From Parazoarcus communis (lineage in GTDB: Bacteria; Pseudomonadota; Gammaproteobacteria; Burkholderiales; Rhodocyclaceae), in NCBI RefSeq assembly GCF_003111665.1, contig NZ_CP022188.1:2232001-2296000 (forward strand): a DNA stretch of 64,000 nucleotides, given 5' to 3'. The notes below the pieces were generated by a model. That model saw only the letters and a program-made list of their open reading frames with translations. It was not told the origin of the DNA and ran no database searches. Every line of letters starts with the position of its first letter. The first letter of the stretch is position 1. Below, piece by piece: positions 37,779-48,146 of this stretch. A program made the translations under genes and the position numbers.

Positions 37779-37898
37779 GTCGCCTCCTGTCATTGATATG
37801 TCGGGCTTTGAGACTTTTGCCGACGGCCCTTGCCTGGTGATTCGATTCGCCGGCAAGGCATCTCAATCGCCCCCGGGGTGTTCCCCTGAGCCAGACAT

Positions 37899-37915
37899 CG
37901 CAAGGGCCGTTCCAG
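37899..37915 (-). promoter_or_regulatory. Sigma-54 (-24/-12) promoter of acxABC
   Basis: The minus strand reads CTGGAACGGCCCTTGCG, matching TGGCACG-N4-TTGC with the invariant GG and GC exactly ten bases apart. The predicted start near 37889 leaves a leader of about 110 nt before acxA. It faces the AcxR gene, a sigma-54 activator. Confidence 0.85.
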
Positions 37916-37956
37916 GTGCGCCCGGAAATGACGCGGGGCTGCTCAATAGAAAAACA

Positions 37957-37969
37957 AATCAACGGGTTA
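37957..37969. promoter_or_regulatory. IHF binding site between acx promoter and activator sites
   Basis: AATCAACGGGTTA matches the IHF consensus WATCAANNNNTTR at every fixed position. It lies in an A/T-rich stretch about 45 bp upstream of the -24 element, between the promoter and the palindromes, where an IHF bend typically helps an enhancer-bound activator touch the polymerase. Confidence 0.75.
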
Positions 37970-38016
37970 AATATTTTTATGGCGCTTGGGGTGGTGTGTC
38001 GAGGTGCATGCCGGAG

Positions 38017-38063
38017 TGTCCGGATTCCGGACAGTCAGACACTTCTGTCCAGACTTCAGACAG
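38017..38063. promoter_or_regulatory. Candidate AcxR upstream activator sites
   Basis: TGTCCGGATTCCGGACA (38017-38033) is a perfect palindrome with 8-bp arms about a single central base. A second, weaker one, CTGTC-N9-GACAG, follows at 38045-38063, with further GTCAGAC/GTCCAGAC half-sites between. They lie about 100-150 bp upstream of the -24/-12 promoter, the normal distance for enhancer sites. Binding by AcxR is inference. Confidence 0.65.
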
Positions 38064-38117
38064 TTCGGCGTACGCCATGTTGCGGTGCACAGATTATTGA
38101 TAACATTGGTTTTTTTC

Positions 38118-38146
38118 TTGACGTGCTGAGGTGGAGGTATTAGTTT
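38118..38146 (+). promoter_or_regulatory. Candidate sigma-70 promoter for acxR
   Basis: TTGACG (38118-38123), 17-bp spacer, TAGTTT (38141-38146), about 50 bp ahead of the acxR ATG. The -35 is good, the -10 weak. Confidence 0.4.
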
Positions 38147-38195
38147 TATCCAGATTCCAATCCCGCATCGACGACAGGGCCATAACACGTTGAAT

Positions 38196-40205
38196 ATGCA
38201 TTCATCACATCCGATGATTCCGCGTGCAGGTAATGAAAGCGCGGTCGCCGACTCCTGGGAGCGCTTCGTGCATAACGATCCGCTCGAGAATGCACCGGTG
38301 CGCGATGTCGTTCTTGAATCCTGGCGACGCTGCCGGTCGGAAGCGGTCGATCCCGCGCGAGATCGGGCGCCTGCTGCGGACGATGCGCGGATCAGGGCGT
38401 TGCGGGAGAAGCACCGTTCGCTGCATGAGGCTGCATGCCCGGTGCTGGATGCGATGAAGGAGGTCCTGCACGAGTCGGGCAGCATCATCATGCTGACCGA
38501 CCCCAGCGGTACCATCATCGATCTTCATGGCGACACGCGGGCGCGCAATGCGGGTGAGGTGGTCAATCTGGCGCAGGGCGGGCGCTGGGTCGAGAACGTC
38601 ATGGGCACCAACGCCATCGGCACGGCGATCGCTGCACTGAAGCCCGTGCAGATCTACGCCAGCGAGCATTACTGCCTTGACGTCAAACGCTGGACTTGCG
38701 CGGCTGCCCCCATTCTCGACCTGACCGGCACGGCCTTACTGGGCGTGGTCGACGTGTCGGGCGTGAAGGAGACCTTTCATGGTCACAGCCTCGGTCTGGT
38801 CATGGCCGCGGCAAAACAGATCGAGGCGGTTCTTGCGAGTCGCGAACGGGATCTCCACGCCCGACTGCTTGAGCATTCGATGGACAGCTTTGTGCGCTAT
38901 GGCGGCGACTGCGTCATGGTGTTCGATCGTCGCGGGAGGCTGCTCAAGAGCAATGGACGGCAGCACCTCGCACGCGAGCAATACGGTGTGCAGTTGCCGT
39001 CCATCACCGGGAGCCAGGTCGATGCGCTCGATCTCGATATTTCGCCCGACGAACGTGCGGTCCGTATGCCGCTCTGGCTGAACGGGGAGTGGCTGCAAGT
39101 CGTTCGCACGCCGAGCGGCGAGCTGGGGACCATGCTCATCATCCCGCTTGGTCATGGCGCGGGTGTGCAGGCGCCAAGTGCGGCAGCACGCGAGGTGCGC
39201 GAACCGGCTTCATGCCCAAAGGCAGATCCGTTTGCCGAAATCATCGGCGTATCCGAGGCCCTGGTGGCCGCGAAGGCCCGTGCGCAACGTCTGGCACCCC
39301 TGGATCTGCCCGTCATGCTGCTTGGCGAAACCGGGGTCGGCAAGGAGGTGTTTGCGCGGGCGATCCACAAGGCGGGCGTGAAGCCCGACGCGCCGTTTGT
39401 TGCCGTAAATTGTGGTGCGCTGACCCGCGAACTGCTCGCCAGTGAGTTGTTCGGCTACGTTGAGGGGGCCTTTACCGGCGCACGTCGCAATGGATTGCCG
39501 GGCAAGTTCGAGCTCGCCGACGGTGGGATACTGTTTCTCGATGAGATTGGTGAGATGCCGCTCGACATGCAGCCCCATCTGCTGCGCGTCCTGCAGGATG
39601 GCGTTGTCGTGCGCCTCGGCGATACGCGCGAGCGTCGCGTGAGCGTCCGGATCATTGCGGCCACCAACCGTGATCTGCGTGGTGAGGTTGCGGCGGGACG
39701 ATTCCGCGAAGACCTGTTTCACCGCCTGTGCGTGACGAGCATTCGCCTTCCCGCGTTGCGCGAGCGGCCGGATGACATCAGCCGCATCGTTGATCATCTG
39801 AACGCGCGTCTGGCACAGAAGTATGCCTGTCCGGCCAAGCGCATCACGCCGGATGTTGTCGACGCCTTGTTGCATTACGCTTGGCCCGGGAACGTCCGCG
39901 AGTTGCAGAACGTGTTCGAGGGCCTGTTCGCGCTGAGTGACAACGGATTGATCGACCGCAGCGTATTGCCTGAAGAACTGGTGTCGGCCGGACGGGAAGC
40001 ATCATCGCCGGCGGCCTTGCCCGCTGCGGGGCTGAATGGTGCTCGCCTGGAGGATCTCGAGCAACAGGCGATTCTTTCGGCCGTATCCAATGCCAAGGGG
40101 AACATCTCCCAGGCGGCAAGGGCGCTCGGTATTTCGCGCAGTACCTTGTACGTCAAACTGGGCATTTTGCGCGGGCGAGCCGACGGGCTGGCGCATCGGC
40201 ACTGA
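38196..40205 (+). CDS. acxR: Sigma-54-dependent activator AcxR
   Basis: 669-residue enhancer-binding protein of the AcoR/AcxR type. A GAF-like sensory region (about 75-225) is followed by a second, PAS-like segment (about 225-310), then an AAA+ domain with Walker A GETGVGKE (377-384), the sigma-54 contact loop GAFTGA (424-429), [14 protein letters not shown] (Walker B) and RELQNV, and a Fis-type helix-turn-helix at the C-terminus ([20 protein letters not shown]). It lacks a phospho-receiver domain, so it probably senses acetone or another small ligand directly. The ATG at 38196 is favoured over the TTG six bases upstream. It diverges from acxABC. Confidence 0.94.
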   Translation: MHSSHPMIPRAGNESAVADSWERFVHNDPLENAPVRDVVLESWRRCRSEAVDPARDRAPAADDARIRALREKHRSLHEAACPVLDAMKEVLHESGSIIMLTDPSGTIIDLHGDTRARNAGEVVNLAQGGRWVENVMGTNAIGTAIAALKPVQIYASEHYCLDVKRWTCAAAPILDLTGTALLGVVDVSGVKETFHGHSLGLVMAAAKQIEAVLASRERDLHARLLEHSMDSFVRYGGDCVMVFDRRGRLLKSNGRQHLAREQYGVQLPSITGSQVDALDLDISPDERAVRMPLWLNGEWLQVVRTPSGELGTMLIIPLGHGAGVQAPSAAAREVREPASCPKADPFAEIIGVSEALVAAKARAQRLAPLDLPVMLLGETGVGKEVFARAIHKAGVKPDAPFVAVNCGALTRELLASELFGYVEGAFTGARRNGLPGKFELADGGILFLDEIGEMPLDMQPHLLRVLQDGVVVRLGDTRERRVSVRIIAATNRDLRGEVAAGRFREDLFHRLCVTSIRLPALRERPDDISRIVDHLNARLAQKYACPAKRITPDVVDALLHYAWPGNVRELQNVFEGLFALSDNGLIDRSVLPEELVSAGREASSPAALPAAGLNGARLEDLEQQAILSAVSNAKGNISQAARALGISRSTLYVKLGILRGRADGLAHRH

Positions 40206-40291
40206 GGCGGGGCACGTCGCGGCTTGGGCGAGCGGCTGCGGCATGCCCGAATGCCCGCCGACTCCGCCAGAAATAACGGGTAAATGACAGG

Positions 40292-40323
40292 CAAAAAAAG
40301 AGCGGGCCGCATCGGGCCCGCTC
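40292..40323 (-). terminator. Intrinsic terminator after thiC
   Basis: GAGCGGGCC (40300-40308) pairs with GGCCCGCTC (40315-40323), and on the minus strand the stem runs into seven T (40299-40293). It lies 37 bp past the thiC stop. Confidence 0.88.
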
Positions 40324-40359
40324 GTGTGCTGCTGTCAGCTGCCAGTGGCAGCCCGTGCC

Positions 40360-42327
<1,968 letters not shown>

Positions 42328-42394
42328 TCAGTACGTGTCCGGCAGGTTGTTGTATGTGTGTGGCGTGCCGGCGTCCTTGCCGTTTGCCCGTGAA

Positions 42395-43258
42395 TTACGC
42401 GCCGGGCCTGGGCCACATGGCGTGGAAATGATGTACCGGGCCATGTCCATGGCCGACTGCGAGCTCGCCCGAATGGGCGATGGCGCCGAGCAGCCACTGC
42501 CGTGCCTGTCGCACCGCGGCCTCCACCGGCCTGAAACCGCCGGTGTGACGTGGCAGCAGGGCGGCGATTGCCGATGACAGGGTGCAGCCGGTACCGTGGG
42601 TGTTCTTCGTTTCAATGCGTGGGGCAGGCAGTTCAATCATCCGGTCGCCATCGAACAGCAAGTCGACCAGATCGTTGCCTGGCAGGTGGCCGCCCTTGAG
42701 CATCACCCAGCGCTCGCTCGACAAGGGCAGCAGTTCGCGCAGGCGCTCGGCAGCGCGGTACATTTCCTTGACCGATTCGGGGGCACGCTGCTCGAGCAGC
42801 ACGCCGGCTTCGGGCAGATTGGGCGTGATCATGAAGGCTTGTGGAAAGAGCGCATCGCGCATCATGTTGATTGCGCTCTTGGCCAGCAGCGAATCGCCGC
42901 TCTTGGCGACCATGACCGGATCCAGCACCACGTTGGCTGCGTGCCAATGACCAAGACGGTCGGCAACCGTTGCAGTGACTTCAGCACTGCCGAGCATGCC
43001 GATCTTGGTGGCGTGCAGGCTGACATCACTGAACAGGGTGTCGATCTGCAGACGCAGAAAGTCGGTGGGCGGCACGTGCACGCCGGTCACGGCCTGGGTG
43101 TTCTGTGCAGTGAGCGCGGCAACGACACCACAGCCGTAGGCGCCAAGCGCCGAAAATGTCTTGAGGTCGGCGAACACGCCCGCACCGCCGGACGGATCGA
43201 CGCCAGCGATAGAAACGACATTCGGAATGGAACTGGAGCGGACAGGTGATGATTTCAT
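42395..43258 (-). CDS. thiD: Hydroxymethylpyrimidine/phosphomethylpyrimidine kinase
   Basis: Ribokinase-fold enzyme phosphorylating HMP and HMP-P to HMP-PP for thiamine synthesis, acting right after ThiC. The 287-residue product shows VVSIAGVDPSGGAGVFADLK (about residues 14-33), DPVMVAKSGDSLL, TPNLPEAGVLL and, at the anion hole, ETKNTHGTGCTLSSAIAALL. It is first in the thiD-thiC operon. The ATG at 43258 lies just 3' of the TPP riboswitch; the GGGAA end of the riboswitch also serves as the likely ribosome-binding site, so ligand binding should block translation. Confidence 0.96.
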   Translation of the reverse strand: MKSSPVRSSSIPNVVSIAGVDPSGGAGVFADLKTFSALGAYGCGVVAALTAQNTQAVTGVHVPPTDFLRLQIDTLFSDVSLHATKIGMLGSAEVTATVADRLGHWHAANVVLDPVMVAKSGDSLLAKSAINMMRDALFPQAFMITPNLPEAGVLLEQRAPESVKEMYRAAERLRELLPLSSERWVMLKGGHLPGNDLVDLLFDGDRMIELPAPRIETKNTHGTGCTLSSAIAALLPRHTGGFRPVEAAVRQARQWLLGAIAHSGELAVGHGHGPVHHFHAMWPRPGA

Positions 43259-43264
43259 GCTTGC

Positions 43265-43347
43265 GTTTCCCTACGCCGGTACAAGCCGGGTCAGGTTCGA
43301 AGGGTTTCTCTCAGCACGCACCGAATGTGCGGGCACCCCCAACGGCA
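43265..43347 (-). promoter_or_regulatory. TPP riboswitch (THI element) controlling thiD-thiC
   Basis: The minus strand carries the conserved parts in order: GGGGTGCCC, GCTGAGAGAAACCCTTCGAA, ACCTGA, and GTACCGGCGTAGGGAA, directly ahead of the thiD ATG. The CTGAGA and ACCTGA blocks bind the pyrimidine and the last block the diphosphate arm. Its 3' end overlaps the thiD ribosome-binding region, which points to translational repression when thiamine diphosphate is plentiful. Confidence 0.96.
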
Positions 43348-43352
43348 GACGG

Positions 43353-43381
43353 ACGATACTGGATGGCGGCGGGCGTGACAA
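43353..43381 (-). promoter_or_regulatory. Sigma-70 promoter for thiD-thiC
   Basis: On the minus strand TTGTCA (43381-43376), a 17-bp spacer, and TATCGT (43358-43353) put the start near 43346, at the first base of the TPP riboswitch. Position and spacing make this a convincing promoter. Confidence 0.7.
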
Positions 43382-43480
43382 GGGATGAGCTATGGGCGGA
43401 CAGGCTAGATGAGCCAGTCCAATGGCTGCCCCCGGGCGGGGACCCGCCTGTGTCGGGCTTCTCCCGGGAGGAAGGGCGAA

Positions 43481-43497
43481 GGTCGCTGCCAGCGACC
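43481..43497 (-). terminator. Short hairpin after the LolA-like gene
   Basis: A perfect 7-bp stem (GGTCGCT, loop GCC, AGCGACC) lies 24 bp downstream of the minus-strand stop at 43521. The following minus-strand bases are only weakly T-rich, so termination is uncertain. Confidence 0.3.
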
Positions 43498-43520
43498 GTG
43501 CAGCCCGGCGGCTTTGGCGC

Positions 43521-44312
43521 TTAGCTCAGACGACGCAGATACTCGCGGGTGAACAGGCGTTCGGGCAGATCCTGAAGAACCATGTTCGAATAGCTCAAGA
43601 CCGAGATTTCCCCTTTCTTGAGGGCGTCTTCCATCACCAGTCGTGTTGGGCGGACGCGGCCCGCGAGTTCGCGGAACTCCTCGTAGCGGCAGGACTTGAG
43701 CAGGCGCCCGGAAAGCGCGAAGAACTCGGCCTTCAGCGGGCGTCCGTCCTTTTCGCTGACCCAGTATTTGACCTTGGCATAGGTGACGCCACGATCTACC
43801 GCTGTGAGGTCGAGGACCTGGGCGTTGATGCCGTCGAGCTTCTCCGTGCCAACGAGTGTCGGTGTGTAGTCGCCGGCGAAGTTCGCGCGCGCCAGGTCGC
43901 CGTTTGCCACCTGTCCGGTCAGGCGCTGCGCGAGCGAGAGCCTTACGGGCTGCGACACGCTGGGCATGAAGATCCACAGGTCGCGGCCACGCATGAGCAG
44001 GGCCTGACCGCGTTCCGACACGGGTTCGAGCGTGAGTACGATGGTGTTCTCATTACCCCGCGAGAGAATGCGGAACTTGCGTGTTTCGCCCGGCTCTCCG
44101 TCGCTGAAGTTCTGCACTTCGATTTCGGTCTGGAAACTGTCGCGTGGGAAGCGGATTTCGTCCGCCTTGGTCACGATGCGCACCGCGGCCTCATCAACAG
44201 GGGCTTCGGGCGCGTCTTCGGCAGCCCATGCTGCGGGTGCGATTGCAGGCGCAATCAGGCTGCTGGCGAACATGCCGAGGAATTTCCGGCGGGATCGGAA
44301 GTGATCGGTCAT
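43521..44312 (-). CDS. Tat-exported LolA-like outer-membrane lipoprotein-sorting protein
   Basis: 263-residue periplasmic protein of the LolA/LppX-fold group. The N-terminus carries a clear twin-arginine motif (SRRKFL at residues 7-12) and a hydrophobic stretch ending AAWA, so it is likely Tat-exported. The body follows the family: ETRKFRILSRGNENTIVLTL, DLWIFMPSVSQPVRLSLAQR, YAKVKYWVSEKDGRPLKAEF. LolA-fold proteins carry lipids or lipoproteins across the periplasm. The ATG at 44312 is chosen; an in-frame start at 44387 would overlap the divergent ABC gene. It diverges from the ATPase and barrel genes with only 43 bp between, implying shared control. Confidence 0.8.
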   Translation of the reverse strand: MTDHFRSRRKFLGMFASSLIAPAIAPAAWAAEDAPEAPVDEAAVRIVTKADEIRFPRDSFQTEIEVQNFSDGEPGETRKFRILSRGNENTIVLTLEPVSERGQALLMRGRDLWIFMPSVSQPVRLSLAQRLTGQVANGDLARANFAGDYTPTLVGTEKLDGINAQVLDLTAVDRGVTYAKVKYWVSEKDGRPLKAEFFALSGRLLKSCRYEEFRELAGRVRPTRLVMEDALKKGEISVLSYSNMVLQDLPERLFTREYLRRLS

Positions 44313-44355
44313 GAGTGGTATCCTTTTGGCGTTTTCATAACTGTGTGGCCCTGCC

Positions 44356-45105
44356 ATGCCGCTCGTTCGTGTCGAAAACGTAAGCAAGCACTATCGCCTC
44401 GGCGAGCAGGATGTTCAGGCCTTGACCGACATCTCGCTGGCCATCGAGCCGGGTGTCTTTCTTGCCATCGCCGGTCCGTCGGGCAGTGGCAAGTCGACCC
44501 TGCTCAACATCATTGGTTGCATCGATACGCCGAGCACCGGGAAGGTCATCATAAACGGGCAGGATGTCTCCGGCCAGACGCCAGATCAACTGGCGGACGT
44601 TCGTGCGCGCACCCTCGGTTTCATTTTTCAGACCTTCAACCTGTTGCCGGTGCTGTCTGCAGAAGAAAACGTCGAGTATCCGCTGTTGCAGCTTCCTGAA
44701 CTCAGCAAGGCCGAGCGGCAGGAACGGGTGAAGCACTATCTGGCCATGGTTGGCCTCACCAAATACGCGGGGCATCGGCCGAATCAGCTCTCTGGCGGAC
44801 AGCGACAGCGGGTGGCGATTGCGCGCGCACTGGCCACGCATTCGAAGATGGTGCTGGCCGACGAGCCAACGGCCAACCTCGACAGCAAGACCGGGGCGAG
44901 CATTCTGAAGCTGATGAAGGACATCAACCGAAAATACGGTACGACCTTTGTATTTTCCACCCACGACCGCAAGGTCATGAACATGGCCGACCGCCTCGTC
45001 CGGATCGCTGATGGTCAGATCGTCGCACTCGGCATGCGTGCAGAAGGGCGGTGGGTATTCGTGCAGGACAAGCGCCCGCAGGGCGAAGAAGATCCCGAAG
45101 TCTAG
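44356..45105 (+). CDS. LolD/MacB-type ABC transporter ATP-binding protein
   Basis: 249-residue ATPase with Walker A GPSGSGKST (about residues 39-47), VFL-type Q-loop region FIFQTFNLLPVLSA, signature LSGGQRQRVAIARA, Walker B MVLADEPTANLD and switch His in FSTHDRKVM. It belongs to the group pairing with FtsX-type permeases. No permease gene lies on either side: upstream is the divergent LolA-like gene, downstream a beta-barrel gene 9 bp away. The permease must be elsewhere on the genome, or the ATPase pairs with another system. Lipid or lipoprotein export is the likely theme. Confidence 0.92.
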   Translation: MPLVRVENVSKHYRLGEQDVQALTDISLAIEPGVFLAIAGPSGSGKSTLLNIIGCIDTPSTGKVIINGQDVSGQTPDQLADVRARTLGFIFQTFNLLPVLSAEENVEYPLLQLPELSKAERQERVKHYLAMVGLTKYAGHRPNQLSGGQRQRVAIARALATHSKMVLADEPTANLDSKTGASILKLMKDINRKYGTTFVFSTHDRKVMNMADRLVRIADGQIVALGMRAEGRWVFVQDKRPQGEEDPEV

Positions 45106-45114
45106 GAGCCTGGA

Positions 45115-46428
45115 ATGCGATTGTTGAAGGGAATGCTGCTTGTAGCGGCGTGTGCCGGCAGTTCGGCGGTGATGGCTGCGGATGATCTCGATCTTGATGC
45201 CTTGCTCAACGTCGGAACGCCAAAAGAGGATGAGGGGAGCGGCATCCGCCTGGGCGGCTATGCCGAGTTCGGCGGCGCATATACCTCGGCGGACGAGGGC
45301 CACTGGTCAAAGCTGCGTGCTCGCATGGAGCTGGCTGCAAGTGGAAATCTCGGAAGCGGTCTGCGCTGGAAGGTTTCCGGTCGGGTCGATGCGGATGGCG
45401 CGCCCGATCTGGAGCGCAACTACTACTCCGGCGCGGTCAGACGAGATCAGCGTACCGATGCGACCCTGCGCGAGGCCTATCTTGATGTGCCGGTGGGCGA
45501 CTGGGAGTTCCGGCTTGGCCGGCAGCAGGTCATCTGGGGGGAAATGGTCGGTTTCTTCTTTGCTGACGTGGTTTCCGCCCGGGACATGCGTGAGTTCCTG
45601 CTGCCCGAATTTGAATCGATACGGATCCCCCAGTGGGCTGCGCGTGCGGAGTATTTCGGTGGCGAGACCCATTTCGAGTTTCTTTGGGTGCCTGTTGCCA
45701 GTTACGACCGCGTTGGCAAACCGGGCACGGATTTCTATCCCTATCCCTTCGTGCCGTCCGGCACGCATGTGACGGAGAAGACCCCCGCGCACGACGCACG
45801 CAACGGCAACTGGGGTTTGCGGGCTTCGCGTCTGATCGACGGCTGGGATCTGTCGGCGTTCTACTATGACAGCCTGAACGTAGAGCCGACGCTGTATCGC
45901 ACCTCAGTGACTCCGACCTACGAACTGCGGCATGACCGCATTCACCAGACAGGCGGCACGTTCAGCAAGGACATGGGGCAGTTCGTGCTCAAGGGTGAGG
46001 CGGTCTATACCCGGGGTCGGCGCTTCAACACGCTGGACCCCGCAGCGACTTATGGCCTGAAGTCGTCGCCTACACTGGACTATGCGATCGGTGTCGACGT
46101 GCCGTTTGGCAGTGAATGGCGCGTGAATGCCCAGTACTTCGCGCGGGTTCATTTTGATCACGCGAAGGGCATGTTTGCTGAGCGCGAAGAGCCTGGTGTG
46201 ACCCTGCAGGTGGTGCGGACGATCGGAAGCGATTTTGAGGTCGAGTTTCTGGCCGCATCGAGCCTGATCCGAAACGACTACATGCTGCGCCCCAAACTGA
46301 CCTGGAAGTTCGCGCCCGAGTGGCGTGCATTGATGGGGGTCGATCACTTCGAAGGGCGGCCGACCGCCCTGTTTGGCCGGTTTGATGACAGCGACAGGGT
46401 CTATTTCGAAGTTCGTCGCTGGTTCTGA
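45115..46428 (+). CDS. Outer-membrane beta-barrel protein (DUF1302-like)
   Basis: 437-residue protein with a Sec signal peptide (MRLLKGMLLVAACAGSSAVM, cleaved after MAA) and alternating amphipathic strands ending in an aromatic C-terminal VRRWF, as required for BAM-dependent insertion. The segment VGDWEFRLGRQQVIWGEMVG followed by DVVSARDMREFLLPEFESIR is typical of the DUF1302 family of porin-like proteins. It follows the LolD-type ATPase by 9 bp and so is part of the same unit with the Tat-exported LolA-like protein. Together they look like an inner-to-outer-membrane lipid or lipoprotein route; substrate unknown. Confidence 0.8.
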   Translation: MRLLKGMLLVAACAGSSAVMAADDLDLDALLNVGTPKEDEGSGIRLGGYAEFGGAYTSADEGHWSKLRARMELAASGNLGSGLRWKVSGRVDADGAPDLERNYYSGAVRRDQRTDATLREAYLDVPVGDWEFRLGRQQVIWGEMVGFFFADVVSARDMREFLLPEFESIRIPQWAARAEYFGGETHFEFLWVPVASYDRVGKPGTDFYPYPFVPSGTHVTEKTPAHDARNGNWGLRASRLIDGWDLSAFYYDSLNVEPTLYRTSVTPTYELRHDRIHQTGGTFSKDMGQFVLKGEAVYTRGRRFNTLDPAATYGLKSSPTLDYAIGVDVPFGSEWRVNAQYFARVHFDHAKGMFAEREEPGVTLQVVRTIGSDFEVEFLAASSLIRNDYMLRPKLTWKFAPEWRALMGVDHFEGRPTALFGRFDDSDRVYFEVRRWF

Positions 46429-46433
46429 TCGAG

Positions 46434-46464
46434 GCTGATCTCGCCGCGTCCCGGTGAGATCAGC
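46434..46464. terminator. Bidirectional hairpin between convergent genes
   Basis: GCTGATCTCGCC (46434-46445) pairs with GGTGAGATCAGC (46453-46464) with one G-U pair and a seven-base loop. It overlaps the stop codon of the minus-strand gene. No T-tract on either side. Confidence 0.4.
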
Positions 46465-47233
46465 GCAGCAGTTGCGCTGTCAGTTGTCGCTGTAGCGCGA
46501 GCATTTCAGCCGGCGGTGCAAATAGCCGGTAAAGACTGCGGGTCGAGCTTGTTTCCTTTCCGGCATGTTGTGCGATGAGTTCGTCGACCTCATGCTGGGA
46601 CATGTGCATCAGCACCGCGGGTGCGCCAACCCGAGGGCAGACTCGCTCTTCTCCGACCACCCGATAACCCAGCATTCGGCGGTAAAAGCCCGCATGCCGT
46701 GGATGAACCTCGATGAAAAGGTCGGTCATCCGGTAGATTCGGCGGGTCAATACGTAGACCAGCTGGAACAGGTCGGCCATGACGTCGGCGGAATTGTGCT
46801 CGGGGTCCATCGCCATCCGGGTGACCTCGCAGACCCTGCCGCCGCGAGCGCGCGCAGCATCTATTTCCGGGCGGTAGAGCGTATCGGCCATCAACCCGTT
46901 CTCGGAATCGATGCCAACCGTGAGGGTGGCAAAGAGGTGGTCGCCGCGGCAGGCCACGATCGTGGTCTGGTGTTCGGTCTGCGCGAGTTCCGGGTGGTAG
47001 ATCTGCAGGCCGCGCGTCGAATACATGCGCTCAATCAGCGCAGAGATGTGGTGCTGAAGCCCGGTGAAGCCGTTTGCACAACGGATATGATATCCGTCGC
47101 GGATCATGGCGAACTCCACGCTTGTGTCATCATCCGGTTTTGGCAAACGCTCCAATTGCGTTGCGTGCCCGGAAGGCGAGCGCACCGAATCACGAGTTTT
47201 TGCTTCCGAGGGCAGTCTGCAACGAGCGTTCAT
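46460..47233 (-). CDS. Long-chain N-acyl amino acid synthase-like GNAT (FeeM type)
   Basis: 257-residue acyltransferase related to FeeM and acyl-homoserine-lactone synthases. The core (about residues 60-230) shows TEHQTTIVACRGDHLFATLT, GLMADTLYRPEIDAARARGG, VCEVTRMAMDPEHNSADVMA and TDLFIEVHPRHAGFYRRMLG. FeeM joins fatty acyl chains from acyl carrier protein to an amino acid, often tyrosine. Published work links such synthases to PEP-CTERM/exosortase loci, and this gene points away from just such a locus, 207 bp from its first gene. An exosortase-associated acyltransferase subfamily is the alternative. I chose ATG 47233; a TTG at 47293 is possible and neither has a strong ribosome-binding site. 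Confidence 0.78.
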   Translation of the reverse strand: MNARCRLPSEAKTRDSVRSPSGHATQLERLPKPDDDTSVEFAMIRDGYHIRCANGFTGLQHHISALIERMYSTRGLQIYHPELAQTEHQTTIVACRGDHLFATLTVGIDSENGLMADTLYRPEIDAARARGGRVCEVTRMAMDPEHNSADVMADLFQLVYVLTRRIYRMTDLFIEVHPRHAGFYRRMLGYRVVGEERVCPRVGAPAVLMHMSQHEVDELIAQHAGKETSSTRSLYRLFAPPAEMLALQRQLTAQLLR

Positions 47234-47440
47234 GCTTGGATTCGCGGCGCTTCCCTGCAAGGGGAAAGATTTGGAATGGATGTGTTTCTGCAAATGCGAG
47301 CGACTTTATCGGTCCTCAGGATCACAGGCTGTAAGCGATTGTGTAATTGTTCCTTCGGGCTGACTGACGTATCTTCGTAGCATGTGGGTAAATCTCAGGG
47401 CGTATCATAGGCGTCGTTCAGAAATAGGGGTAGGGTGACC

Positions 47441-48070
47441 ATGAGTAAACAAGCTTCGAACGTGTGGGCGGGGTTCCGTCGTTTCCTGGGTCTGTCGCTG
47501 CTTGCCGGCCTGCTGGGTGGGTGCGCATCCTCGTTTCCGCCAGCGCCGATGGCCGCTGCGGACGCTGATTACAATTACGTGATCGGCGCGGGTGATTCAG
47601 TCAACATCGTGGTGTGGCGCAATCCGGAGCTGTCGATGTCGGTGCCTGTGCGTCCGGACGGCAAGATCACGACGCCGCTGGTCGAGGATCTGCCTGCGCT
47701 GGGTAAGGACGCAACGACGCTGGCGCGGGATATCGAGAAGGAACTGTCCAAGTTCATTCGCGAACCCGTCGTGACGGTCATCGTTACCGGCTTTGTTGGT
47801 CCCTACAGCGAACAGATTCGTGTGGTGGGCGAAGCGGGCAAGCCGCAGATTCTGCCTTACCAGCAGAAAATGACCCTGCTCGACGTCATGATCGCCGTGG
47901 GCGGAATCACCGAGTTCGCCGACGGCAATGGTGCGACGATCCTGCGCACCGGTGAAGGCAACAAGCAGTACAGCGTGCGGATCAAGGACTTGATCAAGCG
48001 TGGCGATGTCTCGGCCAACGTCGAGATGCGCCCCGGCGATGTGTTGATTATTCCGCAAAGCTGGTTCTGA
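47441..48070 (+). CDS. XrtA-system polysaccharide export lipoprotein
   Basis: 209-residue Wza/OPX-type outer-membrane export protein. The signal peptide ends in lipobox LGGC (Cys28). A polysaccharide-export domain follows (YVIGAGDSVNIVVWRNPELS) and a SLBB-type segment (EQIRVVGEAGKPQILPYQQK). It lacks the long C-terminus of Wza and matches the exosortase-associated subfamily. The ATG at 47441 is preceded by GGGTAGGG; a GTG six bases upstream is possible. First gene of the exopolysaccharide run and 207 bp from the divergent acyltransferase. Confidence 0.9.
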   Translation: MSKQASNVWAGFRRFLGLSLLAGLLGGCASSFPPAPMAAADADYNYVIGAGDSVNIVVWRNPELSMSVPVRPDGKITTPLVEDLPALGKDATTLARDIEKELSKFIREPVVTVIVTGFVGPYSEQIRVVGEAGKPQILPYQQKMTLLDVMIAVGGITEFADGNGATILRTGEGNKQYSVRIKDLIKRGDVSANVEMRPGDVLIIPQSWF

Positions 48071-48095
48071 TCATTTTCCCCTTCAACCAGCCTCG

Positions 48096-48121
48096 CCTGC
48101 CTTCCTTTGTTGGGAGGCAGG
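48096..48121. other. Hairpin between export lipoprotein and chain-length genes
   Basis: CCTGCCTTCC (48096-48105) pairs with GGGAGGCAGG (48112-48121), loop TTTGTT. No T-tract follows, so it may act as an RNA stability or processing element rather than a terminator. Confidence 0.4.
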
Positions 48122-48146
48122 GCGTGGGCGTGACCAAGACTGACAC

